58,257 nt of DNA, taken from assembly GCA_017463365.1 (NCBI GenBank), contig JAFTPH010000036.1, positions 1-58,257 on the forward strand, written 5' to 3'. Source of the DNA: Bacilli bacterium. Lineage in GTDB: Bacteria; Bacillota_I; Bacilli_A; ML615J-28; CAG-313. The number at the start of each line of letters is the position of its first letter. The first letter of the stretch is position 1. A model generated the notes under the pieces. The model was not told where the DNA came from, searched no databases, and saw nothing but the letters and a program-made list of their open reading frames with translations. Made by a program: the position numbers and the translations under genes. Positions 25,538-35,229 of the stretch are shown here, one piece after another.

Positions 25538-26398
25538 CTATTTTTCTACTAAATCAATAATTTTCTTTTCTGTAAATAATGTATGAGGAACACTTTCTTT
25601 GCGAAGTTTCTTAACCATCTTCTTAGCACGGTTAACATTTCTACCACATAATAATAGTAAAACAGCTCCAGGCATATAGTCATATAATTCATACATATAT
25701 TTTTGACAATATTTAAAGAATACATCAGCAGGAATAATTGAAACAACTCCATCTTCTTCCACATGAACATAATCTAAATGTGGAGGGAATACCATAGCTG
25801 TACCTACTTCCCATAAAACACTAAATGCGATTTCTTTATAATCATTATCTAACATAACAATGTATGGATTAATTACTGCTTCATCTTTAATTTTAGAAGG
25901 AAGATAAGGCATCATTTGTAAATAATTGCATACATGCATTAACTTTTCACGTTCTACATAATAAACTTCTTTTTCAGGATGTTCATCAATATAGTATGCT
26001 CTTTCTTTTTCTAAAAACATCATTAAACCAGTCATGTCAAATGGTTCAATATTTTTAATTCCTTCATAATATATTTCAAGTTCAAACGTACGACATAAAT
26101 CCATTATAAAAGCAAGAACTGTTTTAGTTACAAAACCTGGAAGTAAAATTGGAATTTCAACTAATAAATTGATATTAAAGAAATCAACATTTAAATTATA
26201 AATACTTCTAACTTGTGAACGTTTTGTAATTAAAAAGCGATATGGGAAATCAAAAATAGGATCATGGTATACAATTTCTACGTTGTCTTCATTAACATTA
26301 ATTTCACATATTTCTAGTTCATCAAAATAATTAATTAATTTTTCATAATCAATTCTTTCAAGACTTCTATTTCTAAAAAAATGAACACAAATACTCAT
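25538..26398 (-). CDS. Uncharacterised 286-residue protein between ileS and deoC
   Basis: I do not recognise this protein. It is soluble, without signal peptide or clear membrane helix, tyrosine-rich and acidic in the middle. It has short hydrophobic strands ([24 protein letters not shown]) and a basic C-terminal stretch ([22 protein letters not shown]). A repeat-like alternation of beta segments at the start ([18 protein letters not shown]) suggests an alpha/beta fold. AAGGAG lies before the ATG. It sits 26 nt after ileS and 8 nt before deoC in a long operon, so it is very probably expressed. No function is inferred. Confidence 0.75.
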   Translation of the reverse strand: MSICVHFFRNRSLERIDYEKLINYFDELEICEINVNEDNVEIVYHDPIFDFPYRFLITKRSQVRSIYNLNVDFFNINLLVEIPILLPGFVTKTVLAFIMDLCRTFELEIYYEGIKNIEPFDMTGLMMFLEKERAYYIDEHPEKEVYYVEREKLMHVCNYLQMMPYLPSKIKDEAVINPYIVMLDNDYKEIAFSVLWEVGTAMVFPPHLDYVHVEEDGVVSIIPADVFFKYCQKYMYELYDYMPGAVLLLLCGRNVNRAKKMVKKLRKESVPHTLFTEKKIIDLVEK

Positions 26399-26423
26399 AA
26401 TATATCTCCTTTTTTTATTATAT

Positions 26424-29156
26424 TTATTTTTTAATTACTTCTGCACATCTTGTACATAATTCATCTTCATTTACTGAATCAACAACTTGCCAACAACGAC
26501 TACATACAACTCCATCAGCAGCTTCAACCTTAATTGTTCCACTAGGGTATTCTACTCCATCAATTTCAGTTGTAGCAATTACAAATTTAGAAACAATAAA
26601 TACTTGTCCTAAGTTGAATTTTAATGTTTTTATTAATTTTAAAGTAGCAGGTGTTGGATAAAGAGTTAACTTAGCAGAGAAACTCTTACCAATTACTTTA
26701 GCATTTCTTGCTTCTTCTAAAGCTTTTAATACATCAGCACGTAATGAATTAAATTCCGCAAACTTAGCAAGTAATTCATCAGCATTTGGATATTTAACAC
26801 ATTCAGGCATTTCTAGTAAATAAATACTATCTTCTTTTACTCCTGGCATATAGCTATATACTTCATCAGCTGTATGAGGAATAATTGGTGTTAATAATTT
26901 AGCAAGCGCTAAAGCAACTTTATAAATAACTGTTTGAATACTTCTTCTCGCTAAAGAATCAGCTTTTTCAATATATAAAATATCTTTTGTAAAATCAAGA
27001 TAGAATGAAGATAAATCATTTGTCATATATGTTAAGATTGAACGATACACTTCATCAAATTCATATTTTTGATATGCACTTTGAACTTTTGCGATTAACT
27101 CATTAGCAGTACATAATACATATTGATCAACTTCAGATAAATCTTGATAAGCTACCATATCTTTTTCTGGATCAAAATCAAATAAATTACCAAGCATGAA
27201 ACGGAAAGTATTACGAATCTTACGATATGCTTCACTAGTTTGTTTAATAATATCTTTTGAAATACGCATGTCAGCTTGATATGCAACTCCAGCTACCCAA
27301 AGTCTTAAAATATCAGCTCCAAACTCTTTACATACATTAAGCGGATCAATAGTATTACCTAATGATTTACTCATCTTACGTCCTTCACCATCTAAAGTAA
27401 ATCCATGAGTGATTACAGTTTTATATGGCGCTTCACCTGTTAACGCAACCCCTGTTGAAATACTTGAGTTAAACCATCCACGATATTGGTCAGAACCTTC
27501 TAAATAAACATCTGCTGGATATACTCCATATGTTTTCTTTAATGAAGCTTGATGTGAGCTTCCTGAGTCAAACCATACGTCCATAATGTCTGTTTCTTTA
27601 GTGAATTTTCCATTTGGACTACCAGGATGAGTATAACCTTCTGGTAATAAATCTTTAGCATCTTTATTAAACCACGCATTAGTACCTTCTTTTTCAACAA
27701 TATCAGCTACATGGTTAATAATTTCTGCATCAAGAATTGAACTTCCATCTTCCGCATAGAATACTGGAATTGGAACACCCCATACTCTTTGACGAGAAAT
27801 ACACCAATCGTCACGGTCTTTAATCATATTAGCAATACGAGTTTCACCCCATGTTGGAACCCATTCAACAGTTTCAATAGCTTTTAAGATATCTTCTTTA
27901 AAGTTTTTAATAGAAGCAAACCATTGTGGTGTAGCTCTAAAAATAATTGGTTTCTTAGTACGCCAGTCATGTGGATAACTGTGAGTAATAAATGAAAGTT
28001 TTAATAAAGAACCTGTTCCATTTAATTTTTCGACAATTGCTTTATTACAATCTTCATAGAATAAACCTTGGAATTCTCCCGCTTCTTCTGTCATAAATCC
28101 ACGACTATCAACTGGACATAAAATATCTAAATTATATTTCTTACCAACGATAAAGTCATCAGCCCCATGTCCAGGTGCAGTATGAACAAGTCCTGTACCA
28201 GCATCAAGTGTTACGTGATCACCTAAAATAACTGGAGATACTCTATCAAATAATGGATGTTTATAAGTAACACCTTCTAATTCAACCCCTGTAAAAGATT
28301 TAATAACTTCATATTCTTCAACTTCTAAAGTTTTAACAAAGTTTTCTAATAATTCTTTAGCTACTACAAAATAACGACCATTAACATTTACAACAACATA
28401 TTCTAAACGTTCATTAGCACAAATTGCAAGATTGGCTGGAATTGTCCATGGTGTAGTTGTCCAAATAACTAATTCACAATCACTTGATAATAACCCTTTA
28501 CCATCAACAACTTTAAAAGCAACATAAATTGTTGGAGATTTAACATCTTGATATTCAATTTCAGCTTCCGCTAAAGCTGTTTCAGATGATGGTGACCAAT
28601 AAACAGGTTTTAATCCTTTATAAATTAAACCTTTTGCAGCCATTTCTCCAAATGCTCTTAATTGTACTGCTTCATATTCTTTATTTAAAGTAATATATGG
28701 TTCATCCCATTCAGCAAATACTCCTAAGCGTTTAAATCCAGCTTTTTGAATTTCAACTTGTTCTAAAGCATATTTTTCACAAAGATCACGGAATTCAGCA
28801 ACGCTTAATTCTTTACGATTAACTTTTTTATTTTTAGTTAATGCTGTTTCAATTGGTAAACCATGTGTATCCCATCCAGGTGTATATGGAGCATAATATC
28901 CATTCATTGTTTTATAACGAACAATAAAGTCTTTTAATATTTTGTTTAAAGCATGTCCTACGTGAATACTTCCATTCGCATATGGAGGACCATCATGTAA
29001 AAAGAATGGTTTATTATTTCTATTCTTTTCTACTGCACGATGATAAATATCTAATTCTTCCCATTTAGCTTGAATAGGTAGTTCATTAACCCCTAAATTA
29101 CCACGCATTGGGAAATCAGTTTTAATCATTAATAAGGTATCTTTATAGTCTTTCAT
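26424..29156 (-). CDS. ileS: Isoleucyl-tRNA synthetase
   Basis: Class I synthetase charging tRNA-Ile, 910 residues, the normal bacterial type. The HIGH motif is HVGH (65-68) in [16 protein letters not shown]. The editing domain carries [19 protein letters not shown] is in [14 protein letters not shown], and the C-terminal zinc finger has CSRC and CTRC. GAGAGG precedes the ATG. It lies 13 nt after ylmH, so it belongs to the division cluster operon, and no T-box leader precedes it. Confidence 0.98.
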   Translation of the reverse strand: MKDYKDTLLMIKTDFPMRGNLGVNELPIQAKWEELDIYHRAVEKNRNNKPFFLHDGPPYANGSIHVGHALNKILKDFIVRYKTMNGYYAPYTPGWDTHGLPIETALTKNKKVNRKELSVAEFRDLCEKYALEQVEIQKAGFKRLGVFAEWDEPYITLNKEYEAVQLRAFGEMAAKGLIYKGLKPVYWSPSSETALAEAEIEYQDVKSPTIYVAFKVVDGKGLLSSDCELVIWTTTPWTIPANLAICANERLEYVVVNVNGRYFVVAKELLENFVKTLEVEEYEVIKSFTGVELEGVTYKHPLFDRVSPVILGDHVTLDAGTGLVHTAPGHGADDFIVGKKYNLDILCPVDSRGFMTEEAGEFQGLFYEDCNKAIVEKLNGTGSLLKLSFITHSYPHDWRTKKPIIFRATPQWFASIKNFKEDILKAIETVEWVPTWGETRIANMIKDRDDWCISRQRVWGVPIPVFYAEDGSSILDAEIINHVADIVEKEGTNAWFNKDAKDLLPEGYTHPGSPNGKFTKETDIMDVWFDSGSSHQASLKKTYGVYPADVYLEGSDQYRGWFNSSISTGVALTGEAPYKTVITHGFTLDGEGRKMSKSLGNTIDPLNVCKEFGADILRLWVAGVAYQADMRISKDIIKQTSEAYRKIRNTFRFMLGNLFDFDPEKDMVAYQDLSEVDQYVLCTANELIAKVQSAYQKYEFDEVYRSILTYMTNDLSSFYLDFTKDILYIEKADSLARRSIQTVIYKVALALAKLLTPIIPHTADEVYSYMPGVKEDSIYLLEMPECVKYPNADELLAKFAEFNSLRADVLKALEEARNAKVIGKSFSAKLTLYPTPATLKLIKTLKFNLGQVFIVSKFVIATTEIDGVEYPSGTIKVEAADGVVCSRCWQVVDSVNEDELCTRCAEVIKK

Positions 29157-29168
29157 ATATTTTCCTCT

Positions 29169-29906
29169 CTACCGCCATATATTAACATTTATGACTAAAT
29201 TATTTTTTTTCGTTTTTTTAATTTCATTATTTAATTTTATTCGTCCAAATTTACGAACACTAATCAAATCATCACTACTTACTTCATAGTGTTTATTCAT
29301 ACAAATTTGATGATTAACTAAAATCTTCTTTTCTTCAAAATAACTATTTATTTCATTTCTCGAAACATTTAAAACACTTGCGAGTACAACATCTAATCGA
29401 AGGCTAGCAATTATAAATGATTTATTAATAGCTTCTTTTGTTTTCAAATTCTTTAGTTCATCAAGATCAACTTCTAATATTTTTACCGGATGATTATTTA
29501 TAGATAATAAATTTTGTTTTAAATATTCAACCATATCCGATAATAAAATTACATAAATGAGGGGAACTTCATCATCAGTAATAATAATATCACCAATTGT
29601 ATTTCGATTAATCCCTAAACTCATAATTGTACCTAAAACATTGCGGTGATTAATTTTAACAAATTTATTAGGATATTCTATTTTCAAAGCTGATAATTCA
29701 AAATCGTTATCATTTACATCCATATATGGATTAATGATCACTCTAACTCTTTCAGCGTTATCATATCCACCATAAACTTGATATTCATAATCATACTTAA
29801 TAGTATTAATTAATTCTGATAATTCTACTTCATCTAAAAACTTAGTTAATACCATTCCTTGTTTAGCTTTATTTAAATAATTAGACCAAACACTAAATTC
29901 AGCCAC
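29169..29906 (-). CDS. ylmH: YlmH-type S4-domain RNA-binding protein
   Basis: A 245-residue protein. A central RRM-like part (VLGTIMSLGINRNTIGDIIITDD) is followed by a C-terminal S4 domain (LRLDVVLASVLNVSRNEINSYFEEKKILVN) with a basic tail. It is encoded next to sepF in Firmicutes. YlmH homologues bind the ribosome/tRNA and act in rescue of stalled nascent chains on large subunits. It begins 1 nt after the sepF stop. Confidence 0.92.
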   Translation of the reverse strand: MAEFSVWSNYLNKAKQGMVLTKFLDEVELSELINTIKYDYEYQVYGGYDNAERVRVIINPYMDVNDNDFELSALKIEYPNKFVKINHRNVLGTIMSLGINRNTIGDIIITDDEVPLIYVILLSDMVEYLKQNLLSINNHPVKILEVDLDELKNLKTKEAINKSFIIASLRLDVVLASVLNVSRNEINSYFEEKKILVNHQICMNKHYEVSSDDLISVRKFGRIKLNNEIKKTKKNNLVINVNIWR

Positions 29907-29907
29907 A

Positions 29908-30225
29908 TTAGTCTCTTTCTTTTAAGTATTGATTTAAAGTACCATCTTTAAATTCTGATTCAGCTCCAAATAAGAAAGTTTTAGCATGAATCTTATGAAC
30001 TTCACCTTTTAACGCATAAACTGCTCCAGATAAGAAAGTAAGCATATAGTTAGCATCTTCAATACTTAATTTTTCAAAATTAGCAAGTAATGCACGATTT
30101 TCTAATAATACATTACATAAATCTAATAATTCACTACGATCATTTACTATACGATGTTCTAAACGATCAAATGATGATAATAAATATCCTGCATCAGTAT
30201 TTTTACGACTTTTTTTCTTAAACAT
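29908..30225 (-). CDS. sepF: Cell division protein SepF
   Basis: A 105-residue SepF core domain, which polymerises and tethers FtsZ at the division site. The sequence includes DRSELLDLCNVLLENRALLANFEKL and the family motif YMLTFLSGAVYALKGEVHKIHAKTFLF. The N-terminus is short and basic (MFKKKSRKN) instead of the usual membrane-targeting helix plus long linker, so membrane contact may be weaker or differ. It lies between yggS and ylmH. Confidence 0.93.
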   Translation of the reverse strand: MFKKKSRKNTDAGYLLSSFDRLEHRIVNDRSELLDLCNVLLENRALLANFEKLSIEDANYMLTFLSGAVYALKGEVHKIHAKTFLFGAESEFKDGTLNQYLKERD

Positions 30226-30235
30226 ATTTTTTCTC

Positions 30236-30886
30236 CTAACTTAATAATACTCTTCCAAGTCTAATCATTGTTGCGCCATACTTAACCGCATACTTATAAT
30301 CATTACTCATTCCCATTGATAGTTCAGTACACGGAGCATATGGTAAATTCAAAGCTTGAACTTCTTCTTTTAAAGCTTGCATTGTCTCAAAATAACCTTC
30401 AAGTAAATCTTGATCAAAGGTAAATCTCGCAATAGTCATTAATCCAACAATTTCTATATTTTCATATTTTGATAAACTTTTAATAAATGGTATAACTTTT
30501 GTTTCATCAATTCCTGACTTATTTGGATCTGAAGATACATTAACTTGGACAAAACATTTTAAAGGTGTAGTTCTTCGTTTATTAATTTCATTAGCAAGCG
30601 ATAAATTATCTAACGAATGTAAATAATCAATCTTATCAATTACTGAACGAACCTTTCTTGTTTGTAGTACGCCAAAGAAATGCCATGTTATATCGTCATG
30701 GTCCTTGTATGCTTCGTATTTTTCTAAAAACGAATCTGTTCTATTTTCTCCTAAATCCCTAATTCCGGCATCTAATAGTTCTTTTGTTTGTTCAACTGTA
30801 ATATATTTTGTTGCAGCGACAATCCGAACATCAGGATAATCCTTTATTGTTTCCTTTACTTTATTTAGCTGTCCTTTAATATCCAT
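30236..30886 (-). CDS. yggS: YggS family PLP-binding protein
   Basis: A single-domain alanine-racemase-fold protein that carries pyridoxal phosphate and contributes to its homeostasis. The PLP lysine is in VAATKYI, followed by LGENRTDSFLEK, WHFFGVLQTRK, CFVQVNVSSDPNKSGI, and ELSMGMSNDYKYAVKYGATMIRLG. The length is 216 residues from the ATG at 30886, where family homology begins; another in-frame ATG lies four codons upstream, and neither has a strong ribosome site. It is the first gene of the yggS-sepF-ylmH-ileS-unknown-deoC-deoD operon. Confidence 0.94.
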   Translation of the reverse strand: MDIKGQLNKVKETIKDYPDVRIVAATKYITVEQTKELLDAGIRDLGENRTDSFLEKYEAYKDHDDITWHFFGVLQTRKVRSVIDKIDYLHSLDNLSLANEINKRRTTPLKCFVQVNVSSDPNKSGIDETKVIPFIKSLSKYENIEIVGLMTIARFTFDQDLLEGYFETMQALKEEVQALNLPYAPCTELSMGMSNDYKYAVKYGATMIRLGRVLLS

Positions 30887-30923
30887 AAAAATAACCATCC
30901 ATTTATCTCTATATCATTTTCTT

Positions 30924-30952
30924 ATTATATCATACTTGTTAAATTTTCACAA
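30924..30952 (-). promoter_or_regulatory. Promoter of the yggS-deoD operon
   Basis: Minus strand TTGTGA (30947-30952), a 17-nt spacer with TG before the -10, and TATAAT (30924-30929). Confidence 0.75.
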
Positions 30953-31007
30953 ATAATTTAACCAACTATTTATTTTTTAAATTTATTTACCATTTTTTAT
31001 CAAAATA

Positions 31008-31016
31008 TGTTATAAT
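31008..31016 (+). promoter_or_regulatory. Extended -10 promoter of tRNA-Arg
   Basis: TGT-TATAAT, with TATAAT at 31011-31016, 12 nt before the tRNA. The -35 is poor. Confidence 0.6.
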
Positions 31017-31028
31017 AAAAAATAGCAT

Positions 31029-31103
31029 GCGCCTGTGGCTTAATGGATAAAGTATCAGGTTCCGATCCTGCTGATGGGAGTTCGATTCTCTCCAGGCGCG
31101 CCA
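31029..31103 (+). tRNA. tRNA-Arg (anticodon CCG)
   Basis: The acceptor GCGCCTG pairs with CAGGCGC, with discriminator G and encoded CCA. The anticodon loop is TT-CCG-AT, so it reads CGG. The T-arm is GGGAG-TTCGATT-CTCTC. The first anticodon-stem pair (T-C) is mismatched. No clear hairpin terminator follows. Confidence 0.95.
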
Positions 31104-31111
31104 TTTTTCTA

Positions 31112-31141
31112 TTGACAAATTCCGACAACAAGTGATATACT
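31112..31141 (+). promoter_or_regulatory. Strong sigma-A promoter before the decayed gene and GNAT
   Basis: Consensus TTGACA (31112-31117), an 18-nt spacer ending TGA, and TATACT (31136-31141). It has outlived the gene next to it and probably drives the GNAT gene at 31547. Confidence 0.7.
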
Positions 31142-31170
31142 CTATCTATAAAATATATTAAGGGTTTTAT

Positions 31171-31540
31171 ATGAAAGAGTTCTTTGAATTTGGAGGATAT
31201 AATAGACCAGTTGAAAGATTTATTTTATGGCAACATTTACTTTTTTTGTTATAATTTTAATGTTTGCACCAATTGTTCATGCAGTGTATTTTGATAAAAA
31301 ACAAAAAGACCAATTGAAAAAAATAAAAATAAAGTTTTAATTCATAGAGCTTATCAATATTTTAATCAATTACAATTATATGTTCTTAATGGGTGGGAAT
31401 GAAACGCTTATGATATTTTATATAATCTCATAAATTGCCATAAAGTATTTTATCCATTAATTGTAGTATTATTATTTATTTTATACATTTTTGTTTTTTT
31501 ACAAAGCATACTTCTTCTAACAAAAAAGAAAAAAGGATAG
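31171..31540 (+). pseudogene. Decayed YwaF/TIGR02206-type membrane protein gene
   Basis: An AAGGG site and ATG at 31171 open a protein beginning MKEFFEFGGYNRPVERF. It runs into a stop within a T-rich tract, continues in another frame (VIILMFAPIVHAVYF, then KKIKIKF), and then in a third frame as HRAYQYFNQLQLYVLNGWE, an in-frame TGA, and NAYDILYNLINCHK with a hydrophobic helix ending in lysines at the TAG at 31538. The start resembles that of the intact paralogue at 42553-43323 (MKFFAEAGKYP). At about 120 codons it is half the family length, so the middle is missing. TGA is a stop elsewhere here, so recoding is unlikely. Confidence 0.7.
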
Positions 31541-31546
31541 ATAAAT

Positions 31547-32032
31547 ATGGAGTTAAGACTTGTTAATAATACAGAATTAGACTATATTTTAAAATTATAT
31601 AAAGATGCTCAAAGTGAACCATTTTGTGTTTGGAATGATGAATATCCGACAATGTTAGAAATTAATGAAGATTATCAAACTAATAATCTCTTTGTTTTGG
31701 TTGAAGGTGATGAAATACTGGGAGCAATTTCTATTGTACATAATAATGAAATGGATGATTGTTTAGAATGGAAAATAACCAATCAAGCTTGCGAAATCGC
31801 AAGAATTGTGATTGATAAAAAACATCATGGAAAAGGTTTAGCAAGTATAATGGTAAAGAGCATTTTTGAAGTTTGTAAAAATCGAGGATTTAAAGCTATC
31901 CATTTATCATGTCAATATCAAAACATTCCCGCAATTAAAACATATCAAAAACTAGGATTTAAAATTGTAGGCGAAAAATCAATGTATAACAATCACTACT
32001 ATTTATGTGAAAAAGATTTAAATATAAACTAA
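31547..32032 (+). CDS. GNAT family N-acetyltransferase
   Basis: A 161-residue acetyltransferase. Motif A reads EIARIVIDKKHHGKGLASIMVKSIFE (acetyl-CoA loop HHGKGLA). The C-terminal part IHLSCQYQNIPAIKTYQKLGFKIVGEKSMY is the usual beta5-alpha4-beta6. The substrate is unknown; small-molecule or amino-acid acetylation is likely. AAGGA precedes the ATG, 6 nt after the relic's stop codon, so it is presumably transcribed from the promoter at 31112. Confidence 0.88.
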   Translation: MELRLVNNTELDYILKLYKDAQSEPFCVWNDEYPTMLEINEDYQTNNLFVLVEGDEILGAISIVHNNEMDDCLEWKITNQACEIARIVIDKKHHGKGLASIMVKSIFEVCKNRGFKAIHLSCQYQNIPAIKTYQKLGFKIVGEKSMYNNHYYLCEKDLNIN

Positions 32033-32056
32033 AGAGGTCCAAAAGGACCTCTTTTT
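32031..32056. terminator. Bidirectional terminator between the GNAT and ECF S-component genes
   Basis: A 10-bp stem AAAGAGGTCC/GGACCTCTTT with an AAAA loop and T-run, between convergent genes. Confidence 0.88.
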
Positions 32057-32614
32057 CTATCTACGTTTTTTATTTAAAACTCCAATTTTATCTAACGCAA
32101 TAATTAGAATAGGAATTAATATTAATTGAAGAATAATTCCTGGCCAGGCGGTTATAAATGCTCCACTTAAGAAAATATCAAATGTGAAATTAAACGTTCC
32201 ATCAATCATTGATAAAATAAAACGTACAAGTCCCCAAACAATTCTTCCCCCAATCATCGCTATTATTAAAGTTATATAATTAGTAAATAAACCCCGTTTA
32301 TGAAGTTTATTAAATAATTCATAAAATAATCCTACTATTAATCCGTATGTAGCAAGTTCAAATGCCATCGCAATTGCCCCAGGATATAAAGGTGGCATAT
32401 AAAAAATTAAACTTCTAAGTAATGGAATCACAAAACCAACTATTAATCCATATTTCCATCCACATATAAACCCACAAATTAACACCGGAATATGCATTGG
32501 ACATAGCATATTTCCAAATTCGGGAATTTGACCAGTTAAAAAAGGCAATACTAACCCTAAAGCAATAAACATACCTGACAAAGAAATTTTAAATATTACA
32601 TCTTCTTTTTTCAT
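32057..32614 (-). CDS. ECF transporter S-component (substrate unknown)
   Basis: A 185-residue, six-helix membrane protein of the ECF substrate-binding type. It has LSGMFIALGLVLPFLTG at the start, then CPMHIPVLICGFICGWKYGLIVGFVIPLLRS, and PPLYPGAIAMAFELATYGLIVGLFYEL. This arrangement resembles S-components annotated for pantothenate and related vitamins, but the ligand cannot be read. It would work with a shared EcfAA'T module encoded elsewhere. The start at 32614 is chosen because AAAGGAGG lies 6 nt upstream; the frame reaches 12 codons further. A consensus promoter precedes it, divergent from the ACT operon. Confidence 0.85.
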   Translation of the reverse strand: MKKEDVIFKISLSGMFIALGLVLPFLTGQIPEFGNMLCPMHIPVLICGFICGWKYGLIVGFVIPLLRSLIFYMPPLYPGAIAMAFELATYGLIVGLFYELFNKLHKRGLFTNYITLIIAMIGGRIVWGLVRFILSMIDGTFNFTFDIFLSGAFITAWPGIILQLILIPILIIALDKIGVLNKKRR

Positions 32615-32640
32615 AATACCTCCTTTTTCAACATCAAACA

Positions 32641-32669
32641 ATTTTAACATTTCAACGCTAAAGTGTCAA
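32641..32669 (-). promoter_or_regulatory. Promoter of the ECF S-component gene
   Basis: Minus strand consensus TTGACA (32664-32669), a 17-nt spacer and TAAAAT (32641-32646). Confidence 0.75.
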
Positions 32670-32689
32670 TATAATTGCATTTATCAAAC

Positions 32690-32723
32690 TTTTACAAAAA
32701 TAAATGTTATTATTTTTGTAAAA
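32690..32723. repeat. 14-bp inverted repeat between divergent promoters
   Basis: TTTTACAAAAATAA (32690-32703), a 6-nt spacer and the exact complement (32710-32723). It contains the -35 of the ACT-operon promoter, so it looks like an operator. A hairpin role is less likely, since no gene ends here. Confidence 0.6.
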
Positions 32724-32744
32724 TACTTATTAATTTGTTATAAT
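32716..32744 (+). promoter_or_regulatory. Promoter of the ACT-UPF0210-dppA operon
   Basis: TTGTAA (32716-32721), a 17-nt spacer ending TGT, and TATAAT (32739-32744). The -35 lies within the right arm of the inverted repeat. Confidence 0.75.
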
Positions 32745-32778
32745 AAACTATCTTTACTTATTATACAGGAGGTATTTT

Positions 32779-33048
32779 ATGAACGCAGTTTTATCAGTAG
32801 TAGGAAAAGATACAGTTGGGATTTTAGCAAGTGTTGCTAGTAAATGTTCTGAATACAAAGCAAATGTTATCGATGTATCTCAAACTGTAATTAATAAATA
32901 TTTTGCGATGTTCATGTTTATTAATATCGATAATTTAACCATTGAATTTAATGATTTTGTTGATGAATTAATAGCATTAGGAAAAGCAAAAGGTTTAGAA
33001 ATTCACGTTATGCATGAAGACATCTTCAATCTAATGCATAAGATTTAG
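32779..33048 (+). CDS. ACT domain protein (UPF0237 family)
   Basis: An 89-residue single ACT domain: [49 protein letters not shown]. Such small proteins probably bind an amino acid and regulate a partner. The same pairing with a UPF0210 protein is common in Firmicutes. AGGAGG precedes the ATG. It starts a three-gene operon, 8 nt before the next gene. Confidence 0.93.
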   Translation: MNAVLSVVGKDTVGILASVASKCSEYKANVIDVSQTVINKYFAMFMFINIDNLTIEFNDFVDELIALGKAKGLEIHVMHEDIFNLMHKI

Positions 33049-33056
33049 GTGATATT

Positions 33057-34415
33057 ATGTATAATAATCGTGAAATAATGGAAACCATCAAAATGATTGA
33101 GGAACAAAATCTTGATGTTAGAACAATAACAATGGGTATTTCTTTAATCGATTGTATGGATACAGATATTTATAAATCATGTGAAAAAGTATACAATAAA
33201 ATTTATAACCATGCCAAAGATTTAGTTAAAACTGGTGACTTTATATCTAAAAAATATGGTATCCCTATCATAAATAAGAGAGTATCAGTAACACCTATCG
33301 CGATGCTTGTCGGGGTAAGTGGTGGTGATCCAGTATTATATGCTAAAACATTAGATAAGGTTGCTAGTGATATTGGCATTGACTTTATTGGTGGTTACAC
33401 TGCCTTGGTAGGGAAAGGGTTTGCCCCTGGTGATTTAGAATTAATTAATTCTATCCCTGAGGCCCTAGCAACAACTACTAAACTTTGTTCATCAGTTAAT
33501 ATTGGATCAACAAGAGCAGGTATTAATTTAGATGCGGTAAAGTTAATGGGACAAAAAGTACGAGAAGCTGCTGAATTAACCAAAGATTTCGAATGTATTG
33601 GAGCTTCTAAACTTGTGGTCTTCTGTAATGCGGTAGAAGATAACCCATTTATGGCAGGAGCTTTCCACGGAGTTGGTGAAGCAGATACCGTTATTAATGT
33701 TGGTGTATCTGGTCCAGGAGTTGTAAGAGCAGCTATAGCTAATGCACCAAAAGATGCAAGTATTGCTGAAATTGCAGAAACAATAAAGAAAACTGCTTTT
33801 AAAGTAACTAGAATGGGTCAACTTGTCGGAGTTGAAGCATCGAAAATGTTAAACAAACCTTTTGGTATTGTTGACTTATCACTAGCTCCAACACCTGCTG
33901 TTGGGGATTCAGTTGCTCACATTTTAGAAGAAATTGGTCTTGAACAATGTGGGTCATGTGGTACAACTGCTTGTCTAGCAATGTTAAATGATGCAGTTAA
34001 AAAAGGTGGAGTAATGGCCTCTAGTAGAGTCGGAGGTTTATCTGGTGCATTTATCCCTGTTAGTGAAGATGCAGGAATGATTGCGGCAGCTGAAGCAGGG
34101 TCATTAACTATTGAAAAACTAGAAGCAATGACTGCTGTATGTTCAGTTGGTCTTGATATGATTGTTATACCAGGCGACACAACAGCTGAGGTAATATCAG
34201 CCTTAATTGCAGATGAAGCAGCAATTGGAATGATTAATAATAAAACAACTGCTGTTAGAGTAATTCCAGCAATTGGTAAAAAAGATAATGAAAGTTTAAA
34301 TTTTGGAGGTCTTCTTGGATATGGACCAATTATGCCAATATCTAAATTAAAACCAAACACTTTCATTAATCGTGGTGGACAAATTCCTGCTCCACTCAAT
34401 AGTTTAAAAAATTAA
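33057..34415 (+). CDS. UPF0210 family protein (DUF711)
   Basis: A 452-residue cytoplasmic protein matching the UPF0210/PFL family, whose biochemical role is not established. Family-like stretches are [15 protein letters not shown] near the start, [12 protein letters not shown], a central [14 protein letters not shown] and [19 protein letters not shown], then [21 protein letters not shown], and C-terminal [13 protein letters not shown]. The CGSCG...C cluster is notable as a possible metal or redox site. AGGTGA precedes the ATG. It is encoded with an ACT protein and a D-aminopeptidase. Confidence 0.92.
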   Translation: MYNNREIMETIKMIEEQNLDVRTITMGISLIDCMDTDIYKSCEKVYNKIYNHAKDLVKTGDFISKKYGIPIINKRVSVTPIAMLVGVSGGDPVLYAKTLDKVASDIGIDFIGGYTALVGKGFAPGDLELINSIPEALATTTKLCSSVNIGSTRAGINLDAVKLMGQKVREAAELTKDFECIGASKLVVFCNAVEDNPFMAGAFHGVGEADTVINVGVSGPGVVRAAIANAPKDASIAEIAETIKKTAFKVTRMGQLVGVEASKMLNKPFGIVDLSLAPTPAVGDSVAHILEEIGLEQCGSCGTTACLAMLNDAVKKGGVMASSRVGGLSGAFIPVSEDAGMIAAAEAGSLTIEKLEAMTAVCSVGLDMIVIPGDTTAEVISALIADEAAIGMINNKTTAVRVIPAIGKKDNESLNFGGLLGYGPIMPISKLKPNTFINRGGQIPAPLNSLKN

Positions 34416-34427
34416 TATGGAGGATTT

Positions 34428-35225
34428 ATGAAAGTATTTATTAGTGCAGATATTGAAGGAGTAAACAATATTTTAACTTGGGATGAAACAGAGTTAAAAT
34501 CAAGCGAATATAGTTATTTTAGAAAACAAATGACTGATGAAGTTACTAAAGCATGTGAAGGAGCTAAAGCTGCTGGAGCAACAGAAATATTAATTAAAGA
34601 CGCCCATGATTCTGCAAGAAATCTTATTTTAAAAGATTTACCAGAATATGTAAAATTACATCGCGGTTGGCAAGGAAATCCATGTAGTATGATGGCTGGT
34701 TTAGATGAAACATATGATGCGGTGATATTTATTGGATATCATAGCCCAGCTAATTCTGATGGTAACCCCTTATCTCATACAATGAATTTAGGTAATGTTC
34801 ATGTAAAAATCAATGGTATTCTTACAAGTGAATTTTATATTAATGCTTTATATGCAAGTTATTTAGGAGTACCTGTTGCTTTCTTAAGTGGTGATGAAAA
34901 ACTAACTGAAATTGTAAAAACGGCTAATCCAAATATTGAAACAGTTGCAACTAAAGAAGGAGTTCATGGAGCAATAATAAGCAAACATCCAAACATTACT
35001 AACAATTTAATTAAAGAGGGAGTTGAAAAAGCCTTAAATAGCAATTTAAAAGAAAAACTTGTTCCTCTTCCTGAACATTTTGAAGTAGAAATTAAGTATA
35101 AGAAATTTAATGATGCTTATAAAGCTTCTTTCTATCCTGGTTGTAAACTAGTTGGAACAGATACTGTAACATTTAGTACAGATGATTATTTTGAAGTAGT
35201 TAGAGCATTTAAATTTATATTATAA
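34428..35225 (+). CDS. dppA: M55 family D-aminopeptidase (DppA-like)
   Basis: A 265-residue zinc peptidase of family M55, whose Bacillus member removes N-terminal D-amino acids, e.g. from D-Ala-D-Ala peptides. It shows VFISADIEGVNNI (metal-binding Asp and Glu), IKDAHDSARNL, HRGWQGNPCSMMAGLDETYDAVIFIGYH, and SHTMNLGNVHVKINGI with metal histidines. GGAGG precedes the ATG. It is the last gene of the ACT-UPF0210 operon. It may recycle peptidoglycan peptides, an inference from the family. Confidence 0.93.
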   Translation: MKVFISADIEGVNNILTWDETELKSSEYSYFRKQMTDEVTKACEGAKAAGATEILIKDAHDSARNLILKDLPEYVKLHRGWQGNPCSMMAGLDETYDAVIFIGYHSPANSDGNPLSHTMNLGNVHVKINGILTSEFYINALYASYLGVPVAFLSGDEKLTEIVKTANPNIETVATKEGVHGAIISKHPNITNNLIKEGVEKALNSNLKEKLVPLPEHFEVEIKYKKFNDAYKASFYPGCKLVGTDTVTFSTDDYFEVVRAFKFIL

Positions 35226-35229
35226 AACT

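Noticed and set aside
29157-29168. T-box or other leader in front of ileS
   Set aside because: Only 12 nt separate ylmH and ileS; there is no room for a leader.
31171-31540. TGA in the YwaF-like relic read as tryptophan, as in mycoplasmas
   Set aside because: thyA and gerAA use TGA as a stop in ATGA overlaps, many proteins here use TGG, and the relic also has frame changes.
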